Source of the DNA: Pyxidicoccus parkwaysis
GTDB taxonomy: Bacteria > Myxococcota > Myxococcia > Myxococcales > Myxococcaceae
Reading direction: 5' to 3'
Assembly: GCF_017301735.1 (NCBI RefSeq)
Contig: NZ_CP071090.1
Location: 6,314,001-6,378,000 of the forward strand
DNA length: 64,000 nucleotides
Shown: positions 1 to 6,229 of the stretch, one piece after another
Numbering within the stretch: position 1 is the first letter of the stretch
Layout of the letters: every line of letters starts with the position of its first letter
Notes under the pieces: generated by a model
What the model saw: the letters and a program-made list of their open reading frames with translations, nothing else
The model's database searches: none
Told to the model about the DNA's origin: nothing
Program-made: the position numbers and the translations under genes

Positions 1-972
1 CGCGTGCACCGCGAGCTGGCTGGGCAGGTTCTTCTCGCCGATGACGGTGACGCCGAACTCCGTGCGGTAGCGCTCGCCGGGACGGGTCAGCTCACAGTTG
101 CCGCCCTGCTCCGCCGCGATGTCCACCACCACCGAGCCGCTCTTCATCCGCCGCACCATGTCCGCCGGCAACAGCAGCGGCGCGCGGCGGCCCGGCACCT
201 GCGCGGTGGTGATGACGGCGTCGGACTTCGCCACGTGCACCGCGAGCGCCTCGGCCTGCTTCTTCTTCGCCTCCTCGCTCAGCTCCTTCGCGTAGCCGCC
301 GGAGCCCGCCGCGTCCTCAATCTCGATGTTGACGAAGCGGGCGCCCAGGCTCTCCACCTGCTCCTTCACCACCTTGCGGACATCGTACGCCTCCACCACC
401 GCGCCCAGGCGCCGCGCCGTGGCGATGGCCTGCAGGCCGGCCACGCCCGCGCCCAGCACCAGCACCTTGGCCGGCGGAATGGTGCCCGCGGCCGTCATCA
501 ACATGGGGAACAGCTTCGGCAGCGCCTCCGCCGCGAGCAGCACCGCGCGGTAGCCCGCAATCGTCGCCTGCGAGCTGAGCACGTCCATCATCTGCGCCAG
601 CGTGGTGCGCGGCACCATGTCCATCGCCAGCAGCGTCACCTGCCGCCCGGCGATGGCGCGCGCCAGCTTCGGGTTGGCCAGGGGGTACGCGAGGCTCACC
701 AGCACCGAGCCGGACTTCAGCAGCGACACCTCTTCCGGCGTCGGCGGCTGCACCTTGAGCAGCACGTCCGCGGCACCGTAGACGGCGGCGGCGCTGGACT
801 CGATGCGCGCTCCGGCGGCGCGCAGCTCCTCGTCGGAGCACTCCGCGCCCAGGCCCGCACCGCTCTCGACCACCACTTCGTGCTTCTTGCCGACGAGGCG
901 TTTCACGCTCTCCGTCACGAGCGCGACCCGCCTTTCGCCCGGCACCGTTTCACGGGGAATGGCGATGATCAT
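1..972 (-). CDS. pntA: NAD(P) transhydrogenase subunit alpha, 3'-truncated by the window edge
   Basis: Encodes the NAD(H)-binding part of the proton-translocating transhydrogenase, which moves hydride between NADH and NADP+ at the inner membrane. 324 codons are visible, starting MIIAIPRET. They show the N-terminal domain shared with alanine dehydrogenase, then the dinucleotide fold LGAGVAGLQAIATARRLGA and the downstream EAYDVR segment typical of PntA rather than alanine dehydrogenase. An in-frame ATG four codons upstream (984) is possible, but MIIAIPRE is the usual family start. The C-terminus and any pntB partner lie outside the window. It shares the strand of the stressosome genes, but a hairpin and about 118 bp separate them. 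Confidence 0.9.
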   Translation of the reverse strand, partial: MIIAIPRETVPGERRVALVTESVKRLVGKKHEVVVESGAGLGAECSDEELRAAGARIESSAAAVYGAADVLLKVQPPTPEEVSLLKSGSVLVSLAYPLANPKLARAIAGRQVTLLAMDMVPRTTLAQMMDVLSSQATIAGYRAVLLAAEALPKLFPMLMTAAGTIPPAKVLVLGAGVAGLQAIATARRLGAVVEAYDVRKVVKEQVESLGARFVNIEIEDAAGSGGYAKELSEEAKKKQAEALAVHVAKSDAVITTAQVPGRRAPLLLPADMVRRMKSGSVVVDIAAEQGGNCELTRPGERYRTEFGVTVIGEKNLPSQLAVHA

Positions 973-1068
973 GCCGGGCAGCATAGGCCATCACGCCCGG
1001 TGACTTCGCTCCGGACCCGGGGTGTACTTCCCGAGTCGTACGGCAATCACCCTCCGGTACGAGGGATT

Positions 1069-1089
1069 CGTCCTGGAGTCCCCAGGACG
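1069..1089 (-). terminator. Hairpin at the end of the stressosome operon
   Basis: An 8-bp perfect inverted repeat, CGTCCTGG / CCAGGACG with a 5-nt loop, sits directly after the stop codon of the last SpoIIAA-like gene. No clear U-tract follows, so it may be a weak terminator or an mRNA 3'-end stabiliser. Confidence 0.4.
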
Positions 1090-1090
1090 G

Positions 1091-1498
1091 CTACTTCGCC
1101 TTCTTCGCGCGGCGCTCGGCGACCCAGGCCTTGGCGTCCTCCTCGGTGGCCACCATGGCGAACTCGGTGTCGGCCTTGCGCCCCATCAGCTCTCCGGCGC
1201 GGATCATCATGTTGACCATGGTCCGCATGGCGAAGCTGGAGCCGAACATCACCGAGCCCGCGTAGGGCATCATTTCCGGCTTCTCACCCAAGAGCTTGCG
1301 CACGTCCGCGGACATGCCCGTGCCCTGCCGCGAGTCGGAGATGAGGTAGAGCGTGGGGTGGAGCTTCTTCAGCTCGTTGGCGATGGCGTTCGACTCCTCC
1401 AGCAGCTTCATGTCGTAGACGCCCACGGTGACGAGCCGCAGCGTGTCGGGCTCCTCGAACCACATCTTGTGAGGGCCCAACGTCCAGATGGCTCCCAT
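1091..1498 (-). CDS. SpoIIAA/STAS-SEC14-like protein, distal tandem copy
   Basis: A 135-residue soluble protein starting MGAIWTLGPHKMW. GGAGGAA lies 8 nt before the ATG and fixes the start. It is a clear tandem paralogue of the gene just upstream: both share WTLGPHKMWFEEPD, VGVYD, EESNA, ELKK, HPTLYLISD, RTMVNMM and RAGEL. Alternating strands and helices with a 'LISD' core fit the SpoIIAA-like (STAS/SEC14) fold used by small regulators that bind anti-sigma or switch kinases, but no enzymatic motif is visible. It is the last gene of the Rsb operon, so a partner or output role is inferred. Its C-terminus is Lys-rich (RRAKKAK). Confidence 0.6.
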   Translation of the reverse strand: MGAIWTLGPHKMWFEEPDTLRLVTVGVYDMKLLEESNAIANELKKLHPTLYLISDSRQGTGMSADVRKLLGEKPEMMPYAGSVMFGSSFAMRTMVNMMIRAGELMGRKADTEFAMVATEEDAKAWVAERRAKKAK

Positions 1499-1536
1499 GA
1501 CTTCAGTTCCTCCGTGAATCCAGAAAGGGGTGGGGT

Positions 1537-1959
1537 TCAGGACGCCGGCTTCGCGCGGGCGGCCTCGCGCTGCTGGAGGACCCAGGCCTTCGCCCCGGCC
1601 TCGTCGGCCACCACGGCGAAGGCATGGGACGTCGTGTTGCGGCCCAGCAGCTCTCCGGCGCGGACCATCATGTTGACCATGGTGCGCACCGCGAAGTTGA
1701 GGCCGTACGTCACCGTGCCCGAGTAGGGCAGCAGCTCCGGCTTGTCCACGAGGAGCTTGCGCGCCTCGGCGGACATGCCCGTCGACCGGCTCATGTCCGA
1801 GATGAGGTAGAGCGTGGGGTGCGTCTTCTTCAGCTCGAAGGCGAGCGCGTTCGACTCCTCCATCAGCTTCTGGTCGTACACGCCCACGGTGGCGAGGCGC
1901 ACGGTGTCCGGCTCCTCGAACCACATCTTGTGAGGACCCAGCGTCCAGATGACGCTCAT
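1537..1959 (-). CDS. SpoIIAA/STAS-SEC14-like protein, proximal tandem copy
   Basis: A 140-residue protein starting MSVIWTLGPHKMW, paralogous to the 135-residue downstream neighbour. Most differences are conservative; the region between LISD and KLL (MSRSTGMSAEAR versus SRQGTGMSADVR) and the C-terminus diverge. Only 38 bp separate the two genes, which indicates a local duplication. The family assignment rests on fold-like pattern and position after rsbR; a general STAS-fold call is the alternative. Cytoplasmic, with no signal peptide or membrane segment. Confidence 0.6.
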   Translation of the reverse strand: MSVIWTLGPHKMWFEEPDTVRLATVGVYDQKLMEESNALAFELKKTHPTLYLISDMSRSTGMSAEARKLLVDKPELLPYSGTVTYGLNFAVRTMVNMMVRAGELLGRNTTSHAFAVVADEAGAKAWVLQQREAARAKPAS

Positions 1960-1992
1960 GGCGTTGCTCCTTGTCCGTGCTGTGGGAAGACG

Positions 1993-2676
1993 TCAGCGCT
2001 GCGTGCCGGACGCGCCGGTGCTGCCCTTGCGCAGGTGCAGGAAGCAGTCGCGCAGGCCTTCCTTCAGGCTGCTGAGCGTCTTCACCTCGCGCAGGTCCAC
2101 GCCAATCTGGACCAGCGTCTGGGCGATGAGCGGGCTGATGCCCGTCACCACGCAGTACGCGCCCAGCAGCCGCGCGGCGTTCACCATCTTGATGAAGTGG
2201 TTGGCCGTCATCGTGTCCACCACCTCCACGCCGGTGATGTCGATGATGACGCAGCGGGCCTTCACCTGGACGATGCGGTGCAACAGCCGCTCGGTCATCT
2301 CCACCGAGCGCTGCGTGTCCACCACGCCGACAATCGGCAGCGTGAGGATGTCCTCCCACAGCTCGATGATGGGCGTGGACAAGTCACGGATGGCCTCGCG
2401 CTGGCGGTCAATCGTGCTGAGCTTCTCCTCCAGCTCGCGGTGGCTCGTGGCCAGCCGGTTGAGCGCCTCTTCGTGGTCCTTGCGCGTGGTGGCCAGCTCG
2501 CGCACGAAGACATTGAGCGTCTCCTCCAGCGCGGCCAATTCGTCCATCTCGTGGATGGGGATGGTGGTGCGCTCGGGGGAGAACTCGCCCACGGAAATCA
2601 TCGACAGCACGTCGATGATGCGGCCGATGCGCTCGGGGCTGACGGAGAGATGGTCTTGCTTGGGCAGGGCACTCAT
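1993..2676 (-). CDS. rsbR: RsbR-type stressosome scaffold protein with C-terminal STAS domain
   Basis: 227 residues. Residues 1-50 form a short N-terminal region, about 50-100 a predicted coiled coil (LAALEETLNVFVREL onward), and about 105-215 a STAS domain. Two threonines sit in the contexts phosphorylated by RsbT in Bacillus RsbR proteins: T155 in VVDTMTA and T187 in IAQTLVQIGVD. The bulky non-haem-globin sensor domain of Bacillus RsbRA is absent, so the input must enter through the short N-terminus or another subunit. The start at 2676 was chosen because the family begins near this Met; the frame stays open upstream through rsbS. It lies 23 bp downstream of rsbS. Confidence 0.85.
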   Translation of the reverse strand: MSALPKQDHLSVSPERIGRIIDVLSMISVGEFSPERTTIPIHEMDELAALEETLNVFVRELATTRKDHEEALNRLATSHRELEEKLSTIDRQREAIRDLSTPIIELWEDILTLPIVGVVDTQRSVEMTERLLHRIVQVKARCVIIDITGVEVVDTMTANHFIKMVNAARLLGAYCVVTGISPLIAQTLVQIGVDLREVKTLSSLKEGLRDCFLHLRKGSTGASGTQR

Positions 2677-2699
2677 AGGGGGTGTGGCGCTCCTCTTCG

Positions 2700-3197
2700 T
2701 CAGACGGAGGTCTTCGGCAGGGGTGTGGACGACAGGCCGAGCATCTCGTCGGCCAGGGCAAGGGAGGCCTCGCGCTCGGCGTCGGCGCCGCTCCCGCCCA
2801 CCACCTCGACGCCGAGCAGCGCCAGGCCTTCCTCCAGGCCCAGCGCCGTCTCCACGCCCTCGAGCTGGATGCCCATGCTCTGCAGGGTGAGCGCCACGTC
2901 CGCGCCCATGCCGCACAGCACGGTGCGCGTGCCCATCAGCCGCGCCGAGGCGGCCAGCCGCGCGAGCACCGCGCACAGGTGGCTGTCCACCAGCCACAGG
3001 CCGGAGATGTCCACCACCATGCCGCGCGCGCCGATGCGCTGGATGTCGCGCAGCACGTCCGAGCACAGCTGCGCGGCCTGGGCGTCGGTGATGTCGCCCT
3101 GCAGCGGGACGATGAGGTTGCCCCAGAGGGGAATGATGGGGATGCGGGACAACTCACGGTCGGGGCGCGGGGCCCCGGGGAAGTCAGGCTGGCTCAT
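2700..3197 (-). CDS. rsbS: RsbS-type stressosome STAS antagonist
   Basis: 165 residues, a single STAS domain from about residue 18 to 130. IPIIPLWGNLIVPLQG matches the conserved RsbS entry, and S72 in LVDSHL occupies the site phosphorylated by RsbT in Bacillus subtilis. ASARLMGTRTVLCGM and VETALGLEEGL further match RsbS rather than RsbR. RsbS co-assembles with RsbR into the stressosome and holds RsbT until both are phosphorylated. A roughly 30-residue C-terminal tail is longer than in the Bacillus protein. It sits 5 bp after rsbX and before rsbR. Confidence 0.88.
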   Translation of the reverse strand: MSQPDFPGAPRPDRELSRIPIIPLWGNLIVPLQGDITDAQAAQLCSDVLRDIQRIGARGMVVDISGLWLVDSHLCAVLARLAASARLMGTRTVLCGMGADVALTLQSMGIQLEGVETALGLEEGLALLGVEVVGGSGADAEREASLALADEMLGLSSTPLPKTSV

Positions 3198-3202
3198 CAG
3201 TC

Positions 3203-3775
3203 TCAGTTCTCCACGTCCGCCACCATCACGGTGGCGTCGTCCGAAGGGCGGGCATAGCGCTCCATGAGCAGCATGCAGGCCTCGTTGGGTGGAAGCTTCC
3301 GGGCGGTCTCCAGGTCCAACCGGAAGCTCAGCCCGTCACTGAAGAGGACGAGCCGGTCTCCCGGCGCGAGCACCGCCGAGACGGTGCGAAGCGAGCGCAT
3401 GGACTGCCCGAGGATTCCAGGGGTGGGCACCACCGGCACCCGCGTGCCGCGCGCACGCAATTCCACGTTGCCAACACCCCCACACTGGAGCGTCTTCCCG
3501 TCGAACAGGCCCATCATGATGGCCGCGCCCCGGCCGTTGCGCAGGGCCGCGTGCACCGCGTCCATCAGGGGCTCCACGCCCCCGTCCAGCGGCATGCGCT
3601 CCAGGCAGCGGCGCGCCTCGGCGGCGACCTCCGCCGCGGCGGTGCCGTGGCCCAGCGCGTCCACCACCACCAGCAGCGTATGGGAGCCCTCGGTCCGCAC
3701 CAGCGCCATGTCGCCGTTGCGCACCTCGCCCAGCTTGGGGCGGGACTGGTGCGCGACGGAAAGCCTCACAGCCAC
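3203..3775 (-). CDS. rsbX: RsbX-like PP2C-family phosphatase
   Basis: 190 residues with the PP2C/SpoIIE hallmarks VVDALGHGTAAAEVA (metal-binding Asp and Gly) near residue 37, LFSDGLSF near 147 and SDDATVMVA at the C-terminus. In Firmicute stressosomes RsbX dephosphorylates RsbR and RsbS and resets the complex; its size and position next to rsbT and rsbS support that role over RsbU, which carries an extra RsbT-binding domain. The start overlaps the end of rsbT by 10 bp, so translation is probably coupled. Confidence 0.85.
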   Translation of the reverse strand: MAVRLSVAHQSRPKLGEVRNGDMALVRTEGSHTLLVVVDALGHGTAAAEVAAEARRCLERMPLDGGVEPLMDAVHAALRNGRGAAIMMGLFDGKTLQCGGVGNVELRARGTRVPVVPTPGILGQSMRSLRTVSAVLAPGDRLVLFSDGLSFRLDLETARKLPPNEACMLLMERYARPSDDATVMVADVEN

Positions 3776-4524
3776 ACCTCGAAGTCCACCTGTGTGCCGG
3801 ACGGGCCGGTGCGCACGTCGAACCGGTCCGCCAGCCGCTTCACGCCGAGGATGCCCAGGCCCATGCCCGTCTTGCTGCGGTAGTTGCCGGACAGCACGCG
3901 CTCCAACTCCGGAATGCCGCGGCCCTGGTCTTCCGCGCGCACGCGCAACAGGCGGCGCGGCGTCTGCTCGGGGGTGAGCTGGATGGTGCCTCCGCCGGCA
4001 TAGGCAATCTGGTTGCGCGCCAATTCACTCACCGCCGTGGCCACCTTCTGGCACTCGTAGCCGCGGCCGCCCATGGCCTCGCACATCATCCGCGCCGCGA
4101 GCCGCGCGTGGCTGGCGTCCGCTTCCGTGCGCACCAGGTACGTCGTGGCGCGGACCTCGGGGCCGGTGGAGGCGCGCGCGGCGGGCGCGGCGCCGGCGGG
4201 AGTGCCGCTCGGCGGGGTGACGGACGGCTTCGGCGCGGCGGGCGCGGCGGCCGTGGGGAACAGCGCGGCCACCGTGGTGGGCGTGGTGGGCGTGGTGAGT
4301 GTGCGCAGCTGCGCGGCGAGCTGCGGCCTGCGGGCGGGGTCCACGAAGTGGCGCGTCGCCGGCTCCAGCGCCTCGATGACGCGAGGCAGCTCCGCGGAGC
4401 CCACGGACTCCGCCGACAGCCGCAGCGGCTCCAGCGTCCCGCGCAGCACCAGCCGCGCGGCCGTTTCGGACATGAACTGCTGCAGCACCCGCAACAGCTC
4501 GGTACACATCGAGCCCCGGCTCAC
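3766..4524 (-). CDS. rsbT: RsbT-type switch kinase with N-terminal extension
   Basis: 252 residues from a GTG start. AGGAGG lies 5 nt before that GTG, which overlaps the preceding stop as GTGA; an ATG 15 nt further in is less likely. Residues 127-252 are an RsbT kinase: N-box SELARN (166-171), G1 box EDQGRGIP (198-205), G2 box MGLGI (221-225) followed by LGVKRLADRF. In known systems RsbT phosphorylates RsbR and RsbS, then leaves to activate a phosphatase. Unlike the roughly 133-residue Bacillus RsbT, this one carries a roughly 75-residue helical N-terminal module and a Thr/Pro/Ala linker. Confidence 0.85.
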   Translation of the reverse strand: MSRGSMCTELLRVLQQFMSETAARLVLRGTLEPLRLSAESVGSAELPRVIEALEPATRHFVDPARRPQLAAQLRTLTTPTTPTTVAALFPTAAAPAAPKPSVTPPSGTPAGAAPAARASTGPEVRATTYLVRTEADASHARLAARMMCEAMGGRGYECQKVATAVSELARNQIAYAGGGTIQLTPEQTPRRLLRVRAEDQGRGIPELERVLSGNYRSKTGMGLGILGVKRLADRFDVRTGPSGTQVDFEVWL

Positions 4525-4982
4525 CGGTGCCTCCTGTTCTCCAGAATCACGCGCTTGCGGGCGACCACCTCCAGGCCGCCGCCCTCGCGGTTGGATACGT
4601 GGACCCCATCCGTCAGCCGCATCACCGCCGCGCCGCCCTCGCCCAGGCTCTCGCCCGGCAGCGGCCCGGGACGTCCCTCGCCACGGCCCATGAAGAGGCG
4701 CGACGGGTCCGTCATGCCGGGCCCCCTGTCCCTGGAGCGGATGAAGAGGTAGTCCCCCTCGCACCACAGCTCCACCGTGCCGCCCGCGCCGGCGTGACGC
4801 ACCAGGTTGGTGGCGAGCTCACTCACCACCACCGCCACCTCCGCGCTGGCCGGGGCCGTCAGCCCCACCTGCCGCGCGAACCTCCGCCCCAGCGCCGCCG
4901 CCACCGCCGCGTCCGACTTCAAACGGACCTCGACGGAGAGAGGCGTCTCAGAATCTGAGAATTGAGGAAGAAGGGCCGGCAA
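4521..4982 (-). CDS. Second GHKL (HATPase) switch kinase, RsbT/RsbW-like
   Basis: 153 residues, first gene of the operon. It contains the N-box VVSELATNLVRHAGAG and a G1 box DRGPGM, the ATP-binding core of anti-sigma/switch kinases. The G2 region is altered (LGEGGAAVMRL). It overlaps the extended rsbT by 4 bp. Two GHKL proteins in one RST module suggest a partner-switch branch, with this one acting on the SpoIIAA-like proteins or a remote sigma factor, but no sigma gene is adjacent. RsbT-like and RsbW-like cannot be told apart from sequence alone. Confidence 0.75.
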   Translation of the reverse strand: MPALLPQFSDSETPLSVEVRLKSDAAVAAALGRRFARQVGLTAPASAEVAVVVSELATNLVRHAGAGGTVELWCEGDYLFIRSRDRGPGMTDPSRLFMGRGEGRPGPLPGESLGEGGAAVMRLTDGVHVSNREGGGLEVVARKRVILENRRHR

Positions 4983-5014
4983 AAAGAATCATCCCGGGTG
5001 GAAAATTTCCGTAA

Positions 5015-5043
5015 ATTAAGCACCCTCACGATGATTATGTAAA
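5015..5043 (-). promoter_or_regulatory. Candidate sigma-70-type promoter of the stressosome operon
   Basis: On the minus strand TTTACA (5043-5038) is separated by 17 nt from CTTAAT (5020-5015). Each hexamer is close to consensus, and the region is AT-rich in otherwise GC-rich DNA. It lies about 30 bp before the first Rsb gene. Confidence 0.4.
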
Positions 5044-5045
5044 GT

Positions 5046-5060
5046 GGTGCACAGTGCACC
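5046..5060. promoter_or_regulatory. Perfect palindrome next to the stressosome promoter
   Basis: GGTGCAC-A-GTGCACC is a perfect 7-bp inverted repeat around one central base. It abuts the candidate -35 box of the Rsb operon, a typical place for a dimeric regulator. Confidence 0.4.
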
Positions 5061-5097
5061 CACTCCTTCGCACTTCCATTCCTTGGAAGCTCGGGCT

Positions 5098-5163
5098 AAA
5101 ACCCACGAGTTTTGGGAATTGGAACCCGGCTTCACCGGATTCATCCGGGAAGCTCGTGGTTTT
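5098..5163 (-). terminator. Large structured element downstream of the amidotransferase-like gene
   Basis: An outer stem pairs AAAACCCACGAG (5098-5109) with CTCGTGGTTTT (5153-5163), with one bulged base. Inside it CCGGAT-tc-ATCCGG (5135-5148) forms a second hairpin. Read on the minus strand the outer stem ends in GGGTTTT, so it could terminate the gene that stops at 5189. Confidence 0.4.
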
Positions 5164-5188
5164 CAGCTCTACGGTGCGAGCCTGGCTG

Positions 5189-6022
5189 TCAGCTCCCGTG
5201 GAGATGCTGGACCTGGAGGTCCGGACCGACTGCGAGCGTGGTGCCCTGGGGCAATTCCACCCAACCCGCGTGGCGCTTCAAGTGACTGGCCACCACCACC
5301 GTGCGGCGGCGGCGGTGCGCGCCCACCGCGGGCAGCGTCTCCGGCGTGCCGGCGGTGAGGCCGCACCGCTCGCACTCCGCCGAGCCCTCCAGCCGCGTGT
5401 AGAAGAGCGGCGCCTCGCCGAAGCGGCACGCCACGAGGAGGGAGCCGTTGGTGGCCACGAGGTTGAGCGTGGAGGTGCGCGCGATGCCCGTGTCCGCGCT
5501 GGCCTTCGCCACCTCGCGCGCGGTGTCCGCGAGCAGGTGGCCCGCCAGCGCCGCCTCCAGCCGTGGATCATCCGTACGGCCCACGTCGCGCAGGTGGCGC
5601 AGGAAGAGGGCGAAGAGCACCTCGCTGTCGGTGCCGCCGCGCACCAGCCGCTGCAGGTGCTCCGGCAGCGAGGCCATCAGCCCCGCGCGCAGCCGCTCGA
5701 AGCCATGGACGCTGCCCTGGTGCGCGAAGAGCCAGCGGCGCGCCCGGAACGGCTGCGTGTTGTCCTCCAGCGAGAGCCCCAACGGCAGCCTGGCGCCATG
5801 GAACAGCAGCGCCTCGGATTCATGCGGGGGAGCGAGGGAGTCCAGCGTCGGCTCGCCGTCACCCGCGAAGCGCCGCAGCAGCACCTCGTCCTGGGCATAC
5901 GCGCCGACCCCCACGGCGTTGGAGCGCTGCTCTCCCTGGAGGAGCACCTGGCTGGCGAGCCGGTGCAGCTCACAGTGCAGCAGGTTCGGGTCGGACGTCA
6001 GGGCGGCGAGGACGACGGACAT
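5189..6022 (-). CDS. Class II glutamine amidotransferase-like protein lacking the N-terminal Cys
   Basis: 277 residues resembling the EgtC/YafJ class II (Ntn) amidotransferase group. Recognisable elements are NTQPF followed by RRWLFAHQGSVHGF (equivalent to the NxxPF and HNG segments) and the acidic GGTDSEVLFA motif. These enzymes use Cys2, exposed after Met removal, to release ammonia from glutamine. This protein begins MSVVLAALTSDP, so Ser takes the Cys2 position. The start is supported by a purine-rich GGAAGGGGG about 9 nt upstream and by alignment of the N-terminal strand. It may be inactive, or a Ser-nucleophile Ntn hydrolase. Divergent from the Hsp70 gene. Confidence 0.65.
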   Translation of the reverse strand: MSVVLAALTSDPNLLHCELHRLASQVLLQGEQRSNAVGVGAYAQDEVLLRRFAGDGEPTLDSLAPPHESEALLFHGARLPLGLSLEDNTQPFRARRWLFAHQGSVHGFERLRAGLMASLPEHLQRLVRGGTDSEVLFALFLRHLRDVGRTDDPRLEAALAGHLLADTAREVAKASADTGIARTSTLNLVATNGSLLVACRFGEAPLFYTRLEGSAECERCGLTAGTPETLPAVGAHRRRRTVVVASHLKRHAGWVELPQGTTLAVGPDLQVQHLHGS

Positions 6023-6145
6023 GGATGAGGACCCCCTTCCCAGGGATAGATAATGACGCCAGCCTCCCCCCTCAAGCCAGCAGGCACGGCCCCTTGCCCC
6101 CTCGCTAAGTCCTTGAAATGGCTGGGATTTGCTTGACCTGAAACG

Positions 6146-6174
6146 TTGACACGCCGGGGAGAGAGGCCTAACCT
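6146..6174 (+). promoter_or_regulatory. Candidate promoter of the Hsp70/J-protein operon
   Basis: TTGACA (6146-6151) is a perfect -35 hexamer, followed after 17 nt by TAACCT (6169-6174) as a poor -10. The predicted leader is about 50 nt. Confidence 0.4.
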
Positions 6175-6229
6175 CCCTGCCCTTCACCGACGGACCCGGG
6201 CTCGCACGCGGGTCTTCTCCGGAGACGGA

